Notes: a model not told the origin generated them from the sequence alone. A DNA stretch of 64,000 nt from Leptasterias polaris (GCA_037783415.1 JAZGTN010000117.1:372001-436000); one strand, 5' to 3'; counted from the stretch's first letter, positions 11,851-22,978 are shown. Numbers and translations: made by a program.

Positions 11851-12336
11851 CTTCAATAACAATCAAGAAAATGCTTACTAAATAATGACGAGTCGCAAGA
11901 TTGGTAGGCATTATGGTAGGCATTATCGTTTAAAATTCAAGCCTAATAACGACTTGAATAAGTTTCTCATTTCACTATCTTGTGAGAAATCAAAAAATTT
12001 ATCCTGGTTTTTACGGACTTGATATGGTAATCAAAAGAAGGTTTCAAATGTCGTTTTATTTTGTTATTTTTGATAAATTGTACTTTCCCAACAATATTTA
12101 AAAAATTTTAAAGCAAAAAACCCATTAAACTACGGTATTTGAGTAAACAGAATTGCGCACATGTAAAACTCAGTATGGTTGGGGCCAACTTGGTCTTGGA
12201 AGTTCGAGACTTGCACATCTATAAACACTGTAGCCTAAACATTCTTAATCAAAAGATCAGTGTTATCATTCTTTGTTGAACTATCAAAGAAATTGACACT
12301 AAACCAAGTTTATATATAATTCATTTCATATCTCAC

Positions 12337-12631
12337 CAGATGTAGAGTTTTTCATACAGTTGATCCACGGATGATTGGTTGATATCTTCCACATAAAGGC
12401 CTCTTCCTCTGTTGAGTTTGGTGCAGCCATGCTTCCTCCAAACTGGCCACACCTTTCATGTGCTAAAGACCATGGTAGAGCTTCATCAGTGACTTTGTAG
12501 CAGTGCTTTTTGTAATTGTTCCAATAAATAGGACACACTCTTTTGGATGTGCATCTGCCATTAGCTTTATCATAAGATTGAAGTGACATGTATATAAGTA
12601 AAAGATTAAACATCAAAGTCACAGGTTTCAT
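12337..12631 (-). CDS. Secreted C-type lectin, exon 1 (signal peptide and N-terminal half)
   Basis: The ATG at 12631 opens 98 codons and ends in phase 1 at the donor G|GTGAGA (12337/12336). The intron is 486 bp. Residues 1-20 are a hydrophobic signal peptide (MKPVTLMFNLLLIYM), so the protein is probably secreted. C27, C33 and C44 lie at the domain start; C33-C44 match the extra hairpin of long-form domains. HERCGQFGG gives C61. PWINCMK lies near the family's WIGL position, and C92 with C103 could form an extra bridge. With exon 2 the length (155) is right for one free-standing C-type lectin domain, as in echinoderm humoral lectins. Function in agglutination or immunity is inferred from the family. 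Confidence 0.85.
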
Positions 12632-13106
12632 TTTGATACTTTCAAGCTAGTCTGGCTTCTGGTTGAATTTCACACAACTCATGACTTAAGAAGCAGTTAT
12701 TATCGATAAAATTTTGATGAGCTGTTATTACCATCAAAACAGGAAATGGGACACAGAATTTGCATTTTTGGGGGTGGTTAGAATTTTGCCCAATAAGATT
12801 CAAGTATTGTGCGTTGCATATTTTAACTTTAACGTATTTATGATTGTTACTTTTTGTTAAGACTTGACATTGGCCTATGTTTCACCTTTTAAAAGTGAGT
12901 GATACAATAATACTGTTGTGATGGGTGGAGATGGCTATACCCCGTAGTTTTGGAATGAGGTCTGCCCACTTGTTGCCGGTATTATTCACGAACACCTACT
13001 CCAGCCTTGAGTATTGATTTTTGCATCCTTTGTGATGAAAGCTGATTATTAACCTTGTGCTGGCTATAATCAGGTTTTTATTAGGAAGGAGATTTTACGG
13101 ATTTCA

Positions 13107-13260
13107 AGGTCTGGTCACTATGGCAATATTGACAGCTCATCTTAAGATGAATCTTGAGCTGTGAAATCAAGCCCAGGATTTTGTAGAGCAGGGTCAGGTT
13201 TGTTGTCACTGAACTGACAAAGAGTAACCCTTGCATTTCTTAAGACAGTAAAATAATATT
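13107..13260. repeat. Dispersed repeat, copy 2
   Basis: Direct-orientation relative of 7041-7200, sharing several blocks of 13-17 identical bases. Its role is unknown. Confidence 0.6.
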
Positions 13261-13824
13261 TCTTGCATAAATCCCTATTTTCATAATATGTTATCCTGGC
13301 CTACATAAAAAGATACAAATTAAATGTTAGTTTTGTTTTATTTCTATTGTTTGCTAGAGTCAACATCTGAGTCTCATCTGCAGAATCTACACCGCATTGG
13401 ATTGTCATGATAACTTTCATCTTATGCTTGACTCGTCTTCCTTTGTACTGTCCTCCCAACTGAAGATAGAGCTTGGAGTGATGAGGGGTTGTTTGAGAGA
13501 TAACATGTGTGTTGATTTAAATGGTAACTTATAGTTTGTCAGTACTCTTTAGATGGGCAAGAGACATCTCCTTCACTTCTCAACCACACAAAAAAGCATT
13601 ATTTCTATGTTATCGTCATTTTGGGGAGTCCGCTTGTAAATTTGTAAATGCCATAAACTACCTTAAAAGTGCACTACGCTGTTTAACACACAGGGACATT
13701 GACTCCCAAATAATTGACACAACCAAGATAATTGGGATGATGATGACTTCAGGTTATTGGGTAAAGATATATCTCAGGTTGGTGTTGAGCTGTAACTGAT
13801 ACGTTACTGTGTAATTCTTTGCAG

Positions 13825-13930
13825 GTGATGAATAGAGAAACCTCAAGAACTGGGATGAGGGAAAATCAGGCAGACAACTCCCTTCAATTGAGACGACCAT
13901 CGATTCAAGAGACAGATGTTGACTTTCACT
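13825..13930 (+). CDS. Candidate penultimate coding exon (unidentified gene)
   Basis: The acceptor is TTCTTTGCAG and the donor ACT|GTAAGT is at 13930/13931. The exon is open in phase 0 for its whole 106 bp and leaves phase 1. It begins VMNRETSRTGMREN and is polar and low in hydrophobic residues. It connects in frame with 14317-14369. No family is recognised. It could be the C-terminal part of a gene whose upstream exons are not identifiable here, or a short ORF starting at the ATG at 13828. Confidence 0.4.
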
Positions 13931-14316
13931 GTAAGTTATTCAGGCAAAGGGTAGGGCACACTTGTACACATCTGCTTTTTAACCTCTGAACTGTTTCGAT
14001 GTTTAGCTATTAAGTGCTCGCTATGAATATTGACACAATCTTTCCATTCCTTTACATAATCTGTCTATTGATCATTGTGTTGATAAAAGTCAAAGATACA
14101 ATATGTTGTTTTTTTAAAATGGTGTGTGGCATTGCAATTATTTGACAGCTTTACAATTGTACTGTTTATTGCAGCATTATATCTCAAATACTTTGATTTG
14201 ATTCTTAATAGCTGATCTTTTGACTGATGAATTGAAATGCTCTACTACATTGTAATTGTTGCATATTCTTAACTTTACTTATTTGTTAACCTTTTGTTTT
14301 CTTTTCAAACTTTCAG

Positions 14317-14369
14317 CTGGCTACCTGACACAGAGTACAGCTTCCAGCGCAAAAGCAGCAGCATACTGA
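14317..14369 (+). CDS. Candidate last coding exon (unidentified gene)
   Basis: It follows the strong acceptor TTTTCTTTTCAAACTTTCAG. Continuing from 13825-13930 in phase 1, it adds 17 residues ending SAKAAAY and then TGA at 14367-14369. Two well-formed splice sites and an unbroken frame across the junction support it. The short alanine-rich tail is not diagnostic. Downstream sequence up to about 18050 may be its 3' UTR. Confidence 0.4.
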
Positions 14370-14579
14370 ACCTTTATAAATAATAGACATGCACTGCATC
14401 TAAGACAGAAGCTGTGTTATCCGAAGCATGGGCAGCAATCAATCATCTTGACAAAGACAGCTGAATATTGCAGAGAAGAGAGCTTAATGCAACAGCCAGA
14501 ACTCTTTGATGAGCGGTGGATTTCTATTCAAATTTGTGGACAGTGACAGCCTGTATAGCTTTACTAGTCAAGTTTTGGA

Positions 14580-15005
14580 TTATCAACACGGACCTTTGGA
14601 GACAAGATTGTTCAACACAATTAGGACTTTCCTTAGATGATGTTCATCAACAAAAGAACTGTCCAAGACAATGTTCAATAACACAAGGATTTTCCGAGAC
14701 ACTCTTTGTCAACACAAGAGACTTTCTGAAGACAGTGATCATCAATAAACAAAATAACTGTCCAAGACAAAGTTCATCATGAGCAAGAACTTTCCTAAGA
14801 CAATGATTATCATCACAAGAACTGTCCAAGACAAAATTCATCAATGCAAGAGCTTTCCGAAGACAATGTTCATCAACACAAGAAACTTTCCTAGGACAAT
14901 TTTTATCAACAGTCACTATTGAAGTAATGAGTAATTAACATGAGGATCTTTGGAGACAAGATTATTCAGCAAAGAACTGTCAATGACATTCATGAACTCA
15001 TGAAC
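14580..15005. repeat. Diverged minisatellite, unit about 35 bp
   Basis: A loosely repeated unit containing AACTGTCCAAGACAA / ACTTTCCTAAGACAATG and TCATCAACACAAGA recurs about eight to ten times. Short overlapping frames on both strands are by-products of the repetition. Confidence 0.65.
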
Positions 15006-15225
15006 TGTTCAAGCAAAATTTGTTTGTAGGCCTACAGCTGTAATACAAATGTCAAAACTGGAGGTTTTGCCAAAGAGGGTAAATGAATGAAGACATTCTA
15101 TAACTTAAATTTGTATTTATGTTTTGGTAGTTAATTGAATACAAACTTCCTATTCAGGTGAAATAATGATAAAATGTTACCGACATGGGACTTGTGTCAG
15201 TATGCTGAGGATATATACTGACTGA

Positions 15226-15256
15226 GGGTTATGTGCTGGTAACCTCTACCCTCAAG
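15226..15256 (+). ncRNA. Conserved hairpin motif, copy 1
   Basis: GAGGGT and ACCCTC form a 6-bp stem around the shared loop core TATGTGCTGGTAACCTCT. Further ACT/AGT pairing is possible outside a bulge. First of eight copies; see finding. Confidence 0.5.
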
Positions 15257-15314
15257 TGTCCGATGATCTTTCCTATCAATTGAAGTTATTAGCCACATGC
15301 TGAGGATGATGGCT

Positions 15315-15348
15315 GGGGGTGACTTTGCTAGTAACCTCTCCCCTCAAG
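15315..15348 (+). ncRNA. Conserved hairpin motif, copy 2
   Basis: GGGG and CCCC bracket GACTTTGCTAGTAACCTC, the most diverged loop of the set. Preceded by TGCTGAGGAT, as is copy 1. Confidence 0.45.
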
Positions 15349-15539
15349 TATTGCTTAGATTCAAAACTTGTTTAAGATGTGTGATTTGTTACTCCAGCTT
15401 CACTAAATGATTTGCTGGAAATGATTATTTTTAATGTTAAATGCCTTTGCTTTCATTGTAGGCAAAATTGTTATATTTGAGGATAATGTTGTGTTCGTGT
15501 TAAACACTACCTTGGTAGTCAGTGCCATCTTACTACATC

Positions 15540-16960
15540 ATGGAGCAACACAAATACCTTGCTATCTCACTACATCATAGAGTAACCCAAATACCTAGCT
15601 ACATGTAGTCGGTGTCATCTCATGAAGCAACACAAACGCCTCGCTAGTCAGTGTCATCTTATGGAGCATCACAAATGCCTCGCTAGTCAGTGTCATATCT
15701 AATGGAGCAACACAACACAATGTCAGTGCAGTCTTACTACACGGAGCAACACAACACAATGTCAGTGCGGTATTACTACACGGAGCAACACAAATGCCTT
15801 GCTAGTCAGTGCCATTTTACTACATCATGGAGCAACATAAATACCTTGCTAACTCACTACATCATAGAGTAACCCAAATACCTAGCTAGTCAGTGTCATC
15901 TCATGAAGCAACACAAATGCCTCGCTAGTCAGTGTCATCTTATGAAGCAACACAAACGCCTTGCTAGTCAGTGTCATCTTATGAAGCAACACAAATGCCT
16001 CTCTAGTCAGTGTCATCTTATGAAGCAACACAAATGCCTCGCTAGTCAGTGTCATCTTATGGAGCAACACAAACGCCTTGCTAGTCAGTGTCATCTTATG
16101 AAGCAACACAAATGCCTCGCTAGTCAGTGTCATCTAATGGAGCAACACAAATGCCACGCGTCATCTTATGGAGCAACACAAATGCCTCTCTAGTCAGTGT
16201 CATCTAATGGAGCAACACAAATGCCTCGCTAGTCAGTGTCATCTTATGGAGCAACACAAATGCCACGCTAGTCAGTGTCATCTTATGGAGCAACACAAAT
16301 GCCACGCTAGTCAGTGTCATCTTATGAAGCAACACAAATGCCTCGCTAGTCAGTGTCATCTTATGGAGCAACACAAATGCCACGCTAGTCAGTGTCATCT
16401 TATGGAGCAACACAAATGCCACGCTAGTCAGTGTCATCTTATGGAGCAACACAAATGCCTCGCTAGTCAGTGTCATCTTATGAAGCAACACAAATGCCTC
16501 GCTAGTCAGTGTCATCTTATGGAGCAACACAAATGCCTCGCTAGTCAGTGTCATCTTATGGAGCAACACAACTGCCTCGCTAGTCAGTGTCATCTTATGG
16601 AGCAACACAAATGCCTCTCTAGTCAGTGTCATCTTATGGAGCATCACAAATGCCTCGCTAGTCAGTGTCATCTTATGGAGCAACACAAACGCCTCGCTAG
16701 TCAGTGTCATCCTATGGAGCAACACAAACGCCTTGCTAGTCAGTGTCATCTTATGAAGCAACACAAATGCCTCGCTAGTCAGTGTCATCTAATGGAGCAA
16801 CACAAATGCCTCGCTAGTCAGTGTCATCTAATGGAGCAACACAAATGCCTCGCTATTCAGTGTCATCTTATATGGAGTAACACAAATACCTTGCTAGTCA
16901 GTGTCATCTTATTTCATCATGAAGCAACACAAATACCTCGCTATTCAGTAAAAACTTACT
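15540..16960. repeat. 39-bp minisatellite, about 24 good units plus degenerate edges
   Basis: The unit is ATGGAGCAACACAAATGC followed by CTCGCTAGTCAGTGTCATCTT. The regular core runs from about 15903 to 16862, with one internally deleted unit near 16154. Because 39 is divisible by 3, it creates long frames on both strands: a 274-codon plus frame of 13-residue repeats (MEQHKCLASQCHL) and a 194-codon minus frame. Variants affect all codon positions, and both strands are equally open, so coding is not needed to explain it. It lies between hairpin copies 2 and 3. Confidence 0.85.
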
Positions 16961-17085
16961 ACAGTAATGGTTACTACCACCTTCTGGCCTGAAGATGATG
17001 TGCTTTATAGCTATCATCTCGACTCACTGCAGGATTCTCAAGAAAATCAGTCATTGAATCTTGATCATTGTTTGATGGAGCAATA

Positions 17086-17136
17086 AGGGTGATGTGCTGG
17101 TATAACCTCTCCCCTTTATTACAGCCTTGTGGAACA
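17086..17136 (+). ncRNA. Conserved hairpin motif, copy 3
   Basis: AATAAGGG pairs with CCCTTTATT (one bulge) around TGATGTGCTGGTATAACCTC. It is followed by ACAGCCTTGTGGAAC, shared with copy 4. Confidence 0.55.
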
Positions 17137-17213
17137 TGGATCCTTAACCAATCGTTTGAAAAGTGGAGTCTGTGGATAATTTCCTCTTTGTCAGTAAAAT
17201 GAAAGATGAATTT

Positions 17214-17265
17214 AAATGGGTGATGTGCATGTAACATGTCCCCTTTATTACAGCCTTGTGGAACA
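17214..17265 (+). ncRNA. Conserved hairpin motif, copy 4
   Basis: AAATGGG and CCCCTTT bracket the loop TGATGTGCATGTAACATGT. The loop differs from consensus but keeps GTGATGTGC and GTAAC. The same downstream block as copy 3 follows. Confidence 0.5.
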
Positions 17266-17365
17266 AGTATCCTAATCAAGTTCTTTTGGAAGGAATGTTG
17301 TGAAAGTAAATTGTTTGAATTTGGAGATTTGCTATTTGTAATATGGTACAATGAACACCAGATAG

Positions 17366-17400
17366 AAAAGGGTGAAGTGCTGGTAACCTCTCCCCTTGAC
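17366..17400 (+). ncRNA. Conserved hairpin motif, copy 5
   Basis: AAGGG/CCCTT stem around TGAAGTGCTGGTAACCTCTC. Followed by a diverged CTTGTGGAACAAAGATCCT block related to copies 3 and 4. Confidence 0.55.
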
Positions 17401-17543
17401 CCCTAGTCTTGTGGAACAAAGATCCTGAACAAAGATATTTTGTGAATAACCAAGTTCTTGGCAGGAATGTTGTAGAAATCAATTGTTTAATAGTGGAGTG
17501 TATGGAGATTTTGCTTTTTGTAATGGTTTTGAAAGCGGAAAGA

Positions 17544-17579
17544 AAAAGGGTGATGTGCTGGTAACCTCTCCCCTTTAAT
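17544..17579 (+). ncRNA. Conserved hairpin motif, copy 6
   Basis: AAAGGG/CCCTTT stem (6 bp) around TGATGTGCTGGTAACCTCTC. Sequence between copies is a decayed tandem repeat; the hairpin is its best-kept part. Confidence 0.55.
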
Positions 17580-17777
17580 TCAACAGCTTATTCAAAGATT
17601 TATAACTGATTGTGAATCACATTCAAAACCACAATTTTAACTGTTCATTTGATATTATTGGTTAAATCTTATGGGCTAAAAATCTCTATTTTGAAAATCT
17701 AGTCATTGTCAATGAATGGGTCAGAAATAAATGTGTAGGCTTCTGTATGACATCAGTCTTGCCTGTGTACCACCAGA

Positions 17778-17814
17778 AACAAGGGTGAAGTGCTGGTAAC
17801 CTCTCCCCTTGTTC
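17778..17814 (+). ncRNA. Conserved hairpin motif, copy 7
   Basis: AACAAGGG pairs perfectly with CCCTTGTT (8 bp) around TGAAGTGCTGGTAACCTCTC. The outer stem sequence differs from copy 6 on both sides, so pairing is maintained by compensating changes. Confidence 0.6.
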
Positions 17815-17941
17815 TTCATTTGTATTGGAACATCTCTATGTTAGAGTACCTTCGCAATGTATTGACCTCAGGAAAACTACCCAGTTGACTATTGACATGG
17901 AGATTTTAACTACTACAGCCTACTATCATACTTGCATAATG

Positions 17942-17993
17942 GTATTGGAACAGGGTGACGTGCTGGTAACCTCTCCCCGCTATGATACCTGTA
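17942..17993 (+). ncRNA. Conserved hairpin motif, copy 8
   Basis: GGG/CCC closes TGACGTGCTGGTAACCTCTC, with an outer GGTAT/ATACC stem. It is the last copy before the AATAAA at 18039. Confidence 0.5.
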
Positions 17994-18038
17994 AGTCTAA
18001 AATAAGCATTGTTTTGAAATGCATGCTTGTTTGAATGG

Positions 18039-18044
18039 AATAAA
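18039..18044 (+). terminator. Candidate polyadenylation signal AATAAA
   Basis: A canonical hexamer in TGGAATAAATGG follows the last hairpin copy closely on the same strand. AT-rich sequence makes chance occurrence likely, so position is the main support. Confidence 0.3.
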
Positions 18045-18059
18045 TGGTTTAATACTTAC

Positions 18060-19110
18060 TATACCCTTTATGAAGGGATAAACTTCTTTAACAAAGTCAA
18101 GATGTTTGAAGGGTTTCTGTTATTGACAAGGTTAGGTATAGAATAAGTACATGGTATTCGGGGATTCAGGTTTAGATTTAAACTGCACAGGTTTTATGTG
18201 CAGTTTTGTGTTATAAGTTTTAAAAAGACTTAGGCCCTACATTTCTTGTTTGTTTGTAACTTTCAAGTTAAGTAATTTTTATCTAGTAAGAGTTTAACTG
18301 TAACAATTACTTTCCTGAAAGTATTCTCCACATGTGTTTTATATATTAAATGATTAAGTACAGAAACTAGAAGGCTGCTAATGTGCGTGACTCGAGCGGA
18401 CGCAAAATTATCTTACAAAAAAATTGTTATCATGCATTAAAGAAACTCTAACAAATATTATTAAAAAACTAATGATCTCATGTAGAAAGAGGACACTTTT
18501 GTTTACTTGACAACCTGTAAAACTTAATACTCATATGACACATATTGTTACAATGATTGATATTAACCCTTCTAGCAAGTCGATGTTTTCTATAATGTGA
18601 GTAAGCATGCTTTTTACAACACTAACTTATACTGGACATAGCCAGTCATTATAACCTAAAAAAATTAAATTTCAAATTTCAGTCTTAAAGGCAAATTATC
18701 AGAACGAAATAACTAATATAATATGTACGTGTAGAACATGACTTTTCAGGACCAACCTGAGCTAGGCTAACACCCAAGTGTTACTTTTTTGTATGACATT
18801 TGTTATTTTTCTGATAACTCTAACAAATTTTCTCTTCAATTATTAAGTTAACATTGTTATTGTTCATTTATTTGATTCATTTGATACATTTACTCATTGA
18901 AATTACTGAAAAGGTATAAAATGTCAGGGATCGTAGATAGATAATACTCTCTCAAATTTACTATTTTGAACAAAAGCTAGCTCATATAGTAAATAAAATC
19001 AACGTCAAAACAAAATGCAATCTTGTATATTTTTAAAATGGTTGTTGTCGCAGACAAGATTGCAATAAACACGCCTGAATTCCTTAAAGCCGTTAAAAAT
19101 GCAGCCTTGT
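18060..19110. other. AT-rich, no gene recognised
   Basis: No open frame, splice pair or repeat structure worth reporting was seen here. Confidence 0.5.
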
Positions 19111-19117
19111 CTTAGTT

Positions 19118-19255
19118 GTACAGTTTAAGACTGACCCTGGGGAAAAAAATCAAGATTATTATCTCAATTGCAATGAATATTCATTGCAATGAATATTCAT
19201 TGCAATTGAGATAATAATCTTGATTTTTTTTCCCAGGGTCAGTCTTAAACTGTAC
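19118..19255. repeat. Near-perfect 138-bp palindrome
   Basis: The arms of 69 bp are complementary with about one mismatch. They start GTACAGTTTAAGACTGACCC and end with its reverse complement. The centre is ATTGCAAT at 19183-19190. The innermost part repeats AATGAATATTCATTGC. It is probably a palindromic MITE or foldback remnant. Confidence 0.85.
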
Positions 19256-20080
19256 GTGTTTTACAAAAATTATAATGATACTTTACTCTGAAATGTAAAG
19301 AAGTCACAGTAATAAACCACCTTCCATGTTTTACAATTGTAAAGTTACCAAGTCAACTGGGGTTTTGAAATGTGTTCTTAATAATGTTTAACTCAACGGG
19401 GAGAAGTGGTAGCGCCCTCTATCAGTGATGCATAGAAACTTTAATAATATTTACTTTAATGTTTACAATGCTATACAATAACCAACTAGTACTGTAATTG
19501 GTTAACATTTATTTTGTGAATTTTTTACAAAATGAATAACTTATGTAATTACATTAAGGTTCCTAGAATCAAACTAGTACCAGGTTTGTAAATAATGTAT
19601 GTATATCCTTGTAAAAGATTTTATTTTGTTACTTTAAAAAAAAAATTCAAATATACAATTGATCACTTGTTAAACACATAGGTATAGGTAAAAGGTTGTT
19701 CTTATGTTTAAGTGGTAGGAATAAATTTCTTTTTAAAAACCACATATGAATCACTTTGTCATTTATTTTTTCTTGTTTTTACTGACTTGAGCAAAGGTCA
19801 TAGTTCAAAGGGTGCAATTATTTTTGTATATTTTTTTACCAACCCATTCTAAGGTTTAAATATAAGTTCCGAGCTGTAACCCTTTTTTACCAGTAATTTT
19901 TTTATTTCTGGAAAAAATTGGTAGGTCTTGAACCTGGTAGCCTCTCTGTAGCCTCTATCCGTTACCGCTCTGCTACTGAGCTTTCATGAAAATCATACGA
20001 TTTTTGACCTGATGAATATTAGAATGGCCTGACAAATTTTCACAAAATGTTTTTCCTGGCTCGAGCCTTGGATTTAGGGC
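19256..20080. other. Non-coding, no gene recognised
   Basis: AT-rich sequence with only short chance frames. Confidence 0.5.
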
Positions 20081-20810
20081 TGATCTGAGGGTTGACCTAG
20101 GGCCTTGGTGGCTCAGATTTCTTGGGGCTGAAGGGACTGAAGGGCTACTATGGCAGTCACTAGGGTTGGGCTGCTGAGGGGAATGGAGGGCTAGATGACA
20201 GTCACTGGGGTTGCTGGGCTGCTAATGAAGGCCCAGGGTTTGGGGTGTTGGGATGTTTAGCAAGCTGGACAGGGCTGATTTGATGGTAGTTTGCATGCTG
20301 GCATGGGCCGATGAAATTGGGTATATACAATACAACATACTATCCTTATGTTCGCAAGCTAGACAGGATTGATGACTTGGGGGGGGGGGGGGGGGTAAGG
20401 TTTGGGCTGATTGGATGGTAGTTTGCATGCTGGCATGGGGTGATGATTTTGTAGGGTAGGGATGTTTAGCAAGCTGGACAGGATTGATGACTTGGGGGTA
20501 AGGTTTGGGCTGATTGGATGGTAGTTTGCATGCTGGCATGGGGTGATGATTTGGGGTAGGCTAGGGATGTTTGGCAAGCGGGACAAGGCTGATGACTTAG
20601 GGGTAAGGTTTGGGCTGATTTGATGGTATAGTTTGCATGCGCCAGCATGGGGTGATGATTTTGGGTATAATTAGGGATGGTTGACAAAGTGGACAGGGAT
20701 GACTTGGAGTAAAGGTTTGGGCTGATTGGATGGTAGTTTGCATGGTGGCATGGTTGATGACTTTGGGGTAGGGTAGGGAATGGTTGGGTGGCAGTAAGCA
20801 ACTAGTTGAT
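20080..20810. repeat. Tandem repeat, unit about 110 bp, roughly six copies
   Basis: The unit contains GGGCTGATTGGATGGTAGTT, TGCATGCTGGCATGGGGTGA and AGCAAGCTGGACAGG. Copies are clear from about 20225 to 20790 and degenerate upstream. Minus-strand frames of 75-111 codons are compositional artefacts of the repeat. Confidence 0.8.
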
Positions 20811-22062
20811 TTTGTTGAGAGGGTACTGTGCTGGTTAGACGGTGACTTCTCTATATATTGAGACACCCATGTTCTGAACCCATTGTAATTAACATGAATT
20901 AGGCTTAGGGTAGGATCAGGAAAATGCACTAGCCGGGGAGTCTGAAAATAGGTGTAGATTAGTCTTTCAGTCTTATGGTTAGCGAGAATGGGAACTCATA
21001 ATAGAGTGGACTTTTTAAAAGGATCTCTATAATTGTATTTAAGGAATGACTGTGCCTTGCAAATTGAATTGTGTGTTTGTTTATTTTTTACTTAAAGTTT
21101 AGTGACCATTGTTTTGCAAATTGGTTTAAAGGGATGGACGTTTTTGTATGAAAATTATTTTTGTTTAATGTTTAATTTCAAGGTTAGAGTTTTGTATTTA
21201 ATGCGAGACCATGCTTTATGAAATATTGTAAAGGTGAAGTGCATTTCACATTGAGGTGGTAATGTGTTTTAACCTTGGAGTGCAAGTTAAGTAACCATTC
21301 AAGTCATTAAATGAGGACTACAAAATATTACAAACGATACAGTCTTGGAAATCGTATTACACAAGGGGTATGAAGCTTTTTTAAACATCTTTATCAAGCC
21401 TATTACCCCTCAGAGGGACTAGACAGGTTTATTCCTTATAAAAATGGAATATGCTTGCTCTTTTGCCGTTAAGCCCCGCCCATTAGCCTTCCAACTCACA
21501 AACCTATGACCTAAAATACACAGACCTTGGCTCTTCATGTATTGGCCAGGCTATTTGTGGTGTCTGCAAGCTACCCTATAGCTAGGGTTGTTAAGTTGAT
21601 TGTTTTGTTTTTAATATATTTCACTATTGCAATGTTTCAAGCTTTAACAAATACAAAAATATATGCAAGTTACCATTTTTATTTTGACTAATAAAAATTG
21701 ATAAAACTGAAATTTGATTGGTTCACTTGAATTGTAAAAATGTGTGCATTCCAGATTGCTTTTATTACAATGTACTTGGGCCCACACAAAAAAAAAAAAC
21801 CACATCAGATGTTCGATTGTTTTGTAAAAAGACAAACTATTTTGTTCTCTTTGTTAAGGTTGCATTAAACACGATCAATGAAAAATAGTTCCATGCAAAT
21901 TACCATTATCACATTTTGGTCAGATTCCCTGCCTGCATACTGCAATTTCAGACCTAAAAATAATTGTTTTAAAACGGCACCAGACTATTTTTTCCCCATG
22001 TTGGTCTGATTACATCAGGAAATCTGCTCTGGATAAAGGGCTTTTGTGTGGAGTTAAATCTT
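20811..22062. other. Non-coding, no gene recognised
   Basis: No supported exon or element. Short frames only. Confidence 0.45.
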
Positions 22063-22401
22063 TGATACTTTTTAATAGAACCTACAGAATTAGAGTTTGG
22101 GTTAATTTATTTATTTTTTGTTAAATTTGTTTAGGGGGTGGGATGGGGGGTAAGATTTCAACGAAAACAGACAAGTGGAAGAGTGGGGCAATAATGTTAG
22201 TATTTGAATATAAAGAGCAATGGCTTTCGATGCGAAACAGTTCATGGTTTTGAAAAAAAGGCGAGATTAAAACTTTACAACAAAATAAAAATTAGTTTGC
22301 TCCAAGATAGGGCGCCCTCCCCCTTTGCACAACTTGCTGCACATGCGTAGTGGATACCCTGACATGTCGTCTGCTTACTACGTTCGGTCTTCAAATTGAA
22401 A

Positions 22402-22423
22402 TGTTTTCATCACAAAACTGTGG
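22402..22423 (+). other. Candidate first exon end with ATG and GTAAGT donor
   Basis: ATGTTTTCATCACAAAACTGTG runs into GTAAGTAC. The ATG and surrounding bases are kept in the inverted copy near 41520-41560, where the donor reads GGTAAAGT instead. Whether the transcript codes is unclear: joined to 24112-24207 in the resulting phase it stays open for only about 36 codons. Confidence 0.25.
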
Positions 22424-22978
22424 TAAGTACAGATTTTTCTGTTCAGTTTTTACTTTGTACTTTATTGAAATGGTTTATAGGTCTTTTGGCGTTTATCTAT
22501 TTGTTGAAATTGTATAAAGGACAGCTTTTGAGAGCAAGTTTTGTCGTTACTGCAGTCCGATCTGTCTAGTTAGTCGTTATGTGGTTATACCGTAGATAGA
22601 TAGCAGTGTTTACTGTTGTTTAGTTTACCCGCCATCCCTCCCGTCTCCACACAGCGGAGAGAGACAAGACAGAGCGTCTGACGTTGACACGAGTCTGTGG
22701 GAGGTAGAAATGTCACACACGTAGTACTACTACGTACACTACTACTACTAGTCGTTGCTGTTTGTGGTATTTACTGCAGGCACTAGTTTTATTATCATGA
22801 CAGTCCAGAGATATAGATCAAGCGAGGTGACACTGCTGACACTATACAGTGACAGTGATAATAGTGTGTATTATTGTGTATGCAACCTACAAAAACCAAC
22901 TATCTGACACTGCAAACTAGTTTAATGCCAAACCTGTGCAAACTCGGTCAGTGTTTTTGACCAGTCCCACAATAACAC

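Larger units (their letters stand above)
14370..18050 (+). other. Possible long 3' UTR or lncRNA exon with repeat arrays
   Basis: There is no convincing coding region. It holds a diverged minisatellite (14580-15005), eight hairpin copies (15226-17978) and a 39-bp minisatellite (15540-16960). An AATAAA at 18039-18044 follows about 60 bp after the last hairpin. That it is one transcribed unit is inferred from its position after the candidate terminal exon and from the hairpins sharing one strand. Confidence 0.35.

Noticed and set aside
15903..16862. CRISPR-like array
   Set aside because: Repeats are contiguous without unique spacers, and the genome is eukaryotic.
16168..16992. 274-codon plus-strand frame of 13-residue repeats as a gene
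   Set aside because: It follows from a 39-bp minisatellite; the opposite strand is equally open and variants hit all codon positions.
20820..20860. Ninth copy of the hairpin motif (GGTACTGTGCTGGTTAGACG)
   Set aside because: Only CTGTGCTGGT is shared, and the second half of the motif and pairing flanks are missing.
20222..20929. Four overlapping minus-strand frames of 75-111 codons
   Set aside because: They come from the 110-bp tandem repeat in different phases, with no splice or start context.
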